Source: Thermodesulfobacteriota bacterium | GTDB lineage: Bacteria; Desulfobacterota; BSN033; UBA1163 | Direction: 5' to 3' | Assembly: GCA_030024065.1 (NCBI GenBank) | Contig: JASEIE010000162.1 | Coordinates: 1 to 8,797 of the forward strand | Length of the DNA: 8,797 nucleotides | Shown here: one piece after another, positions 7,261-8,797 of the stretch | Numbering within the stretch: the stretch's first letter is position 1 | Layout: each line of letters opens with the position of its first letter | Position numbers and translations under genes: made by a program | Notes under the pieces: model-generated | The model's input: only the letters and a program-made list of their open reading frames with translations | Database searches by the model: none | What the model was told of the DNA's origin: nothing

Positions 7261-7604
7261 CTAAAGACTTTCCGCTATTTCTTCAAGGCCAAGTCCTATC
7301 AATTTTTCCTTTGTGGGGATCCCATCCTCGGCCCACCCTCGATATTGATAGTATTCGTTGAGCATCTCCCCGAGAGGGGGCAAATTTTCCGCTGTGGGGG
7401 CTTTCCCGCCGCGCTTTTGAACCAGGATGCGTGGCGGCAGCGTATCATCTTTTCTGCTGATCCCCCGCCGTACATTGAAAGCACGTTTCAAATTAAAGAT
7501 GCGCTCCCCCGTTCGCATGAACTCCTTAAAACCCAGATCTCACCCGGTTATCAGGTTCAGCCATTCCAAGAGCTTCTCAGGCTGGACCCCCTCAAAAGGC
7601 ACAA
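7261..7604 (-). pseudogene. C-terminal remnant of a second AOR-family gene
   Basis: The minus-strand frame ending at the TAG 7261-7263 encodes the last ~115 residues of an AOR. Recognisable pieces are PEKLLEWLNLITG, then a TGA, then DLGFKEFMRTGERIFNLKRA, NVRRGISRKDDTLPPRIL and YYQYRGWAEDGIPTKEKLIG, all in the order seen in canonical AOR C-termini. The TGA at 7542-7540 falls exactly where the family has TGW, so a TGG to TGA change is likely. Everything N-terminal of this, including the pterin and cluster-binding parts, is missing: the reading frame meets MmgE/PrpD sequence at about 7605-7620. The remnant is closer to canonical AORs than the intact AOR at 4593-6602 (GERIFNLKR versus GHRIFALMW), so it is not a recent duplicate of it. 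It should be inactive. Confidence 0.85.
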
Positions 7605-8162
7605 CCGGCTCCCTGCGATTCCCATGGCGCTTACCATTTTATCTCTCTTAAAATCCAACAGCTTTGAAGCGGTCACGCTTGCTCCAAAGGTTCCGCAGGT
7701 GCCTGTTGGATGGAATCCTCGCTGATAACTGTTCTCAGGCCCAATCGCTTTTCCCAGGCGAATCATCACTTCATATCCTAACACCACCGCTCCGATAAAA
7801 TCCTTTCCGGAGGCGCCCGCCATTTCACTTGTGGCAAGGGCAGTAGGATAAACGACCACTCCCGGATGGAGAGAGGATTCATTATTCACATCATCCATCT
7901 CAATCGCATGGCCGGCTGTGCCATTGGCAAGGGCTGAATAGAGGTGAGGGGCTTTGTCCTTTGTCCCGATGATCACACCGTTTCCTTTACCCATCTCCCT
8001 GACAAAGCGATACATGCTTTTTGAAGATTCAGATCTGGACCCCCGAATGGCCACCCCGATAAAATCGAGGAAGAGGTATTTGACCCGGTCAACCACCTCG
8101 TCAGGAAGTTGACAATATTTCAATTCGCTACAATATTTTGCTAAGTCTTGAGTGATGCCCAC
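7605..8162 (-). pseudogene. MmgE/PrpD family gene, N-terminal part only
   Basis: The first 185 codons read as a normal MmgE/PrpD N-terminal helical domain: VKYLFLDFIGVAIRGS (27-42), LANGTAGHAIEMDDVNNES (78-96; the family's conserved N-G-x-x-x-H-x-x-(D/E)-(F/M)-D-D), HPGVVVYPTALA (99-110), GYEVMIRLGKAI (129-140) and GFHPTGTCGTFGA (149-161). After GIAGS (181-185) homology stops, and the frame runs out-of-frame through AOR sequence to a TGA at 7557. Full-length relatives are about 450-480 residues, so more than half is lost. The family includes 2-methylcitrate dehydratase and other (de)hydratases or isomerases of carboxylic acids. The start is GTG at 8162, with GAGAGG about 6 bases upstream; an ATG further upstream is out of frame. 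Promoter-like sequences at 8213-8274 are still present. The stub might be expressed but lacks the C-terminal domain needed for the fold. Confidence 0.9.
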
Positions 8163-8212
8163 GGGGTTCCTCTCTGTCCGTCATTGTCCTTAATAATCAA
8201 TGAGAGGGCATA

Positions 8213-8241
8213 ATTATATGCAATATAACATTATGATTCAA
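8213..8241 (-). promoter_or_regulatory. Strong sigma70-like promoter (P2) upstream of the MmgE/PrpD stub
   Basis: On the minus strand TTGAAT (8241-8236), a 17-base spacer, then a perfect TATAAT (8218-8213). The predicted start of transcription is near 8205, giving a leader of about 43 bases before the GTG at 8162. A near-palindrome GCATA-ATTA-TATGC (8208-8221) overlaps the -10 box and could be an operator. Confidence 0.6.
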
Positions 8242-8245
8242 ACAA

Positions 8246-8274
8246 ATTATTTCCTCCGATAATCTGTTTGACAA
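8246..8274 (-). promoter_or_regulatory. Second sigma70-like promoter candidate (P1)
   Basis: On the minus strand TTGTCA (8274-8269, five of six to the -35 consensus), a 17-base spacer, then AATAAT (8251-8246, five of six to the -10 consensus). It lies directly upstream of P2 and faces the same way, so the two may be tandem promoters, or only one may be real in this AT-rich stretch. Confidence 0.4.
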
Positions 8275-8356
8275 AATCGACCATCAAGTATAGGATTTTA
8301 AGAAATTACAGCCTGTAGTTCAATAATTGTTAGGCAGACAGGGAAGGATGAAGATC

Positions 8357-8742
8357 AAACGCCGAGATCGTCCAAGGGACTCGGCACCCCCTGGCCGCCC
8401 TGTTGGGGGACGTTGATCTTCTTATCGGCGCGAACTGCATTGATGCTGTCCTGCAGAGGATGGTTGAGGACGCCGTTTGTAAAGGAAGACCAGGGCATTC
8501 ATCGCCTGGTTCTGGGTGGCGGGAGCGACGTTTGCGGCTACGGCGAGGTTGGTCAGGAAAGATTCGATCTTGGCTTCGGCGGGGAAGAGGTGCTTACGGG
8601 ACCGCATGCTGTGGAAACGAACAAACCGCACGATCCAGTCCAAGTAGGATCGCTCGGTGTGAATGGAGTAGTGGTGCAGACGGAGTACCTGTCGGACTTG
8701 ATCGAGGAGTTTTGGCTGTTGACTTTTTGTCGAGTCAGGCAT
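8357..8742 (-). pseudogene. intI: Integron-integrase-type tyrosine recombinase, frameshifted and truncated
   Basis: From the ATG at 8742 (GGGAG 6 bases upstream) 90 residues match the N-terminal SAM-like core-binding domain of integron integrases: PKLLDQVRQVLRLHHYSI (10-27), TERSYLDWIVRFVRFH (29-44), FLTNLAV (62-68) and ATQNQAMNALVFLYKR (75-90). At 8472-8475 (CGGC on the minus strand) one extra base shifts the frame. Reading on from 8471 in the next frame restores the family sequence, VLNHPLQDSINAVRADKKINVP, down to about 8406. Homology then ends and a TGA follows at 8357-8355. The whole catalytic domain (the R-H-R-Y residues) is absent, so the gene is dead. Any attI site and cassettes would lie beyond the right edge, upstream of the gene. 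It may also be a relic of a dispersed IntI-like gene without an array. Confidence 0.85.
8361..8385. repeat. Small inverted repeat at the end of the integrase relic
   Basis: GCCGAG (8361-8366) pairs with CTCGGC (8380-8385) around a 13-base loop. It lies just past the point where integrase homology ends (about 8406). It may mark the truncation point or a terminator, but there is no clear T-tract and the stem is short. Confidence 0.35.
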
Positions 8743-8797
8743 ATAAGACTCCCATAATGATACCCCGAGATCGCTGATAACGGGCATCGGGCAAAAC

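Noticed and set aside
7540..7542. TGA in the AOR remnant as a selenocysteine codon
   Set aside because: The family has Trp at this position, not Cys or Sec, and the surrounding gene is truncated and fused. A nonsense mutation is the simpler reading.
7246..7725. 159-codon plus-strand reading frame
   Set aside because: It lies antisense to the AOR and MmgE/PrpD remnants, whose family motifs are clear on the minus strand, and its own residues show no recognisable pattern.
8268..8296. Plus-strand TTGACA, 17 bases, TAGGAT promoter-like pair
   Set aside because: The -10 box is weak and the only thing downstream on the plus strand is the antisense of the integrase relic. The overlapping minus-strand signals serve a known gene direction.
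8329..8335. GTTAGGC on the plus strand, matching the attC core GTTRRRY, near the integrase relic
   Set aside because: A 7-base degenerate core occurs about once per kilobase per strand by chance. I found no partner RYYYAAC core or long imperfect palindrome at a fitting distance, and it is on the wrong side of the integrase gene for an attI/cassette array.
8403..8777. 124-codon plus-strand reading frame near the right end
   Set aside because: It is antisense to the integrase relic; the minus-strand translation shows strong integrase motifs while this one is Arg/Gly/Ser-rich without pattern.

Overview
The window looks like chromosomal sequence from an anaerobic bacterium, most plausibly a Desulfobacterota (deltaproteobacterial) sulfate reducer or syntroph. 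That is inferred from gene content (a tungsten-type aldehyde:ferredoxin oxidoreductase family protein with a four-cluster ferredoxin, a TctC/Bug carboxylate-binding protein, CoA-transferase and HMG-CoA-lyase genes), from moderate GC, and from small palindromic dispersed repeats between genes. It is not proven. Every gene I can support lies on the minus strand, so the functional order runs from high to low coordinates.

Region by region, in the direction of transcription: (1) 8357-8742 is the 5' end of an integron-type tyrosine recombinase gene, broken by a one-base frameshift and then truncated. (2) 8163-8356 is AT-rich and non-coding, with two overlapping-style sigma70 promoter candidates facing left. 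(3) 7261-8162 is a chimeric wreck: the N-terminal 185 codons of an MmgE/PrpD-family gene joined out of frame to the C-terminal end of an aldehyde:ferredoxin oxidoreductase gene, which carries a further in-frame TGA at an expected tryptophan. (4) 7074-4593 is an intact pair, a 149-residue ferredoxin with 16 cysteines followed after 22 bases by a complete 669-residue AOR-family oxidoreductase. (5) 4524-4159 is a C-terminal-only MmgE/PrpD fragment. (6) 4083-4144 is a palindromic dispersed repeat. (7) 3977-2886 (TctC-type periplasmic binding protein), 2816-1896 (HMG-CoA-lyase family) and 1435-233 (family III CoA-transferase) form a plausible carboxylic-acid catabolic cluster. A 460-base non-coding gap holding a perfect small hairpin separates the last two. 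The first 230 bases hold only hairpins.

Working model (inference): an organic acid is captured by the TctC-type protein, activated by CoA transfer, and cleaved by the lyase to acetyl-CoA plus a keto acid or acetoacetate. The ferredoxin/AOR pair would handle an aldehyde/acid or related low-potential redox step in the same or a neighbouring pathway. No TctA/TctB membrane subunits, acyl-CoA dehydrogenase or hydratase are in the window. The two MmgE/PrpD pieces and the second AOR remnant show that a larger, related cluster once stood here and was reduced by deletion and rearrangement. I see no CRISPR array, rRNA, tRNA or convincing new defence or mobile system.
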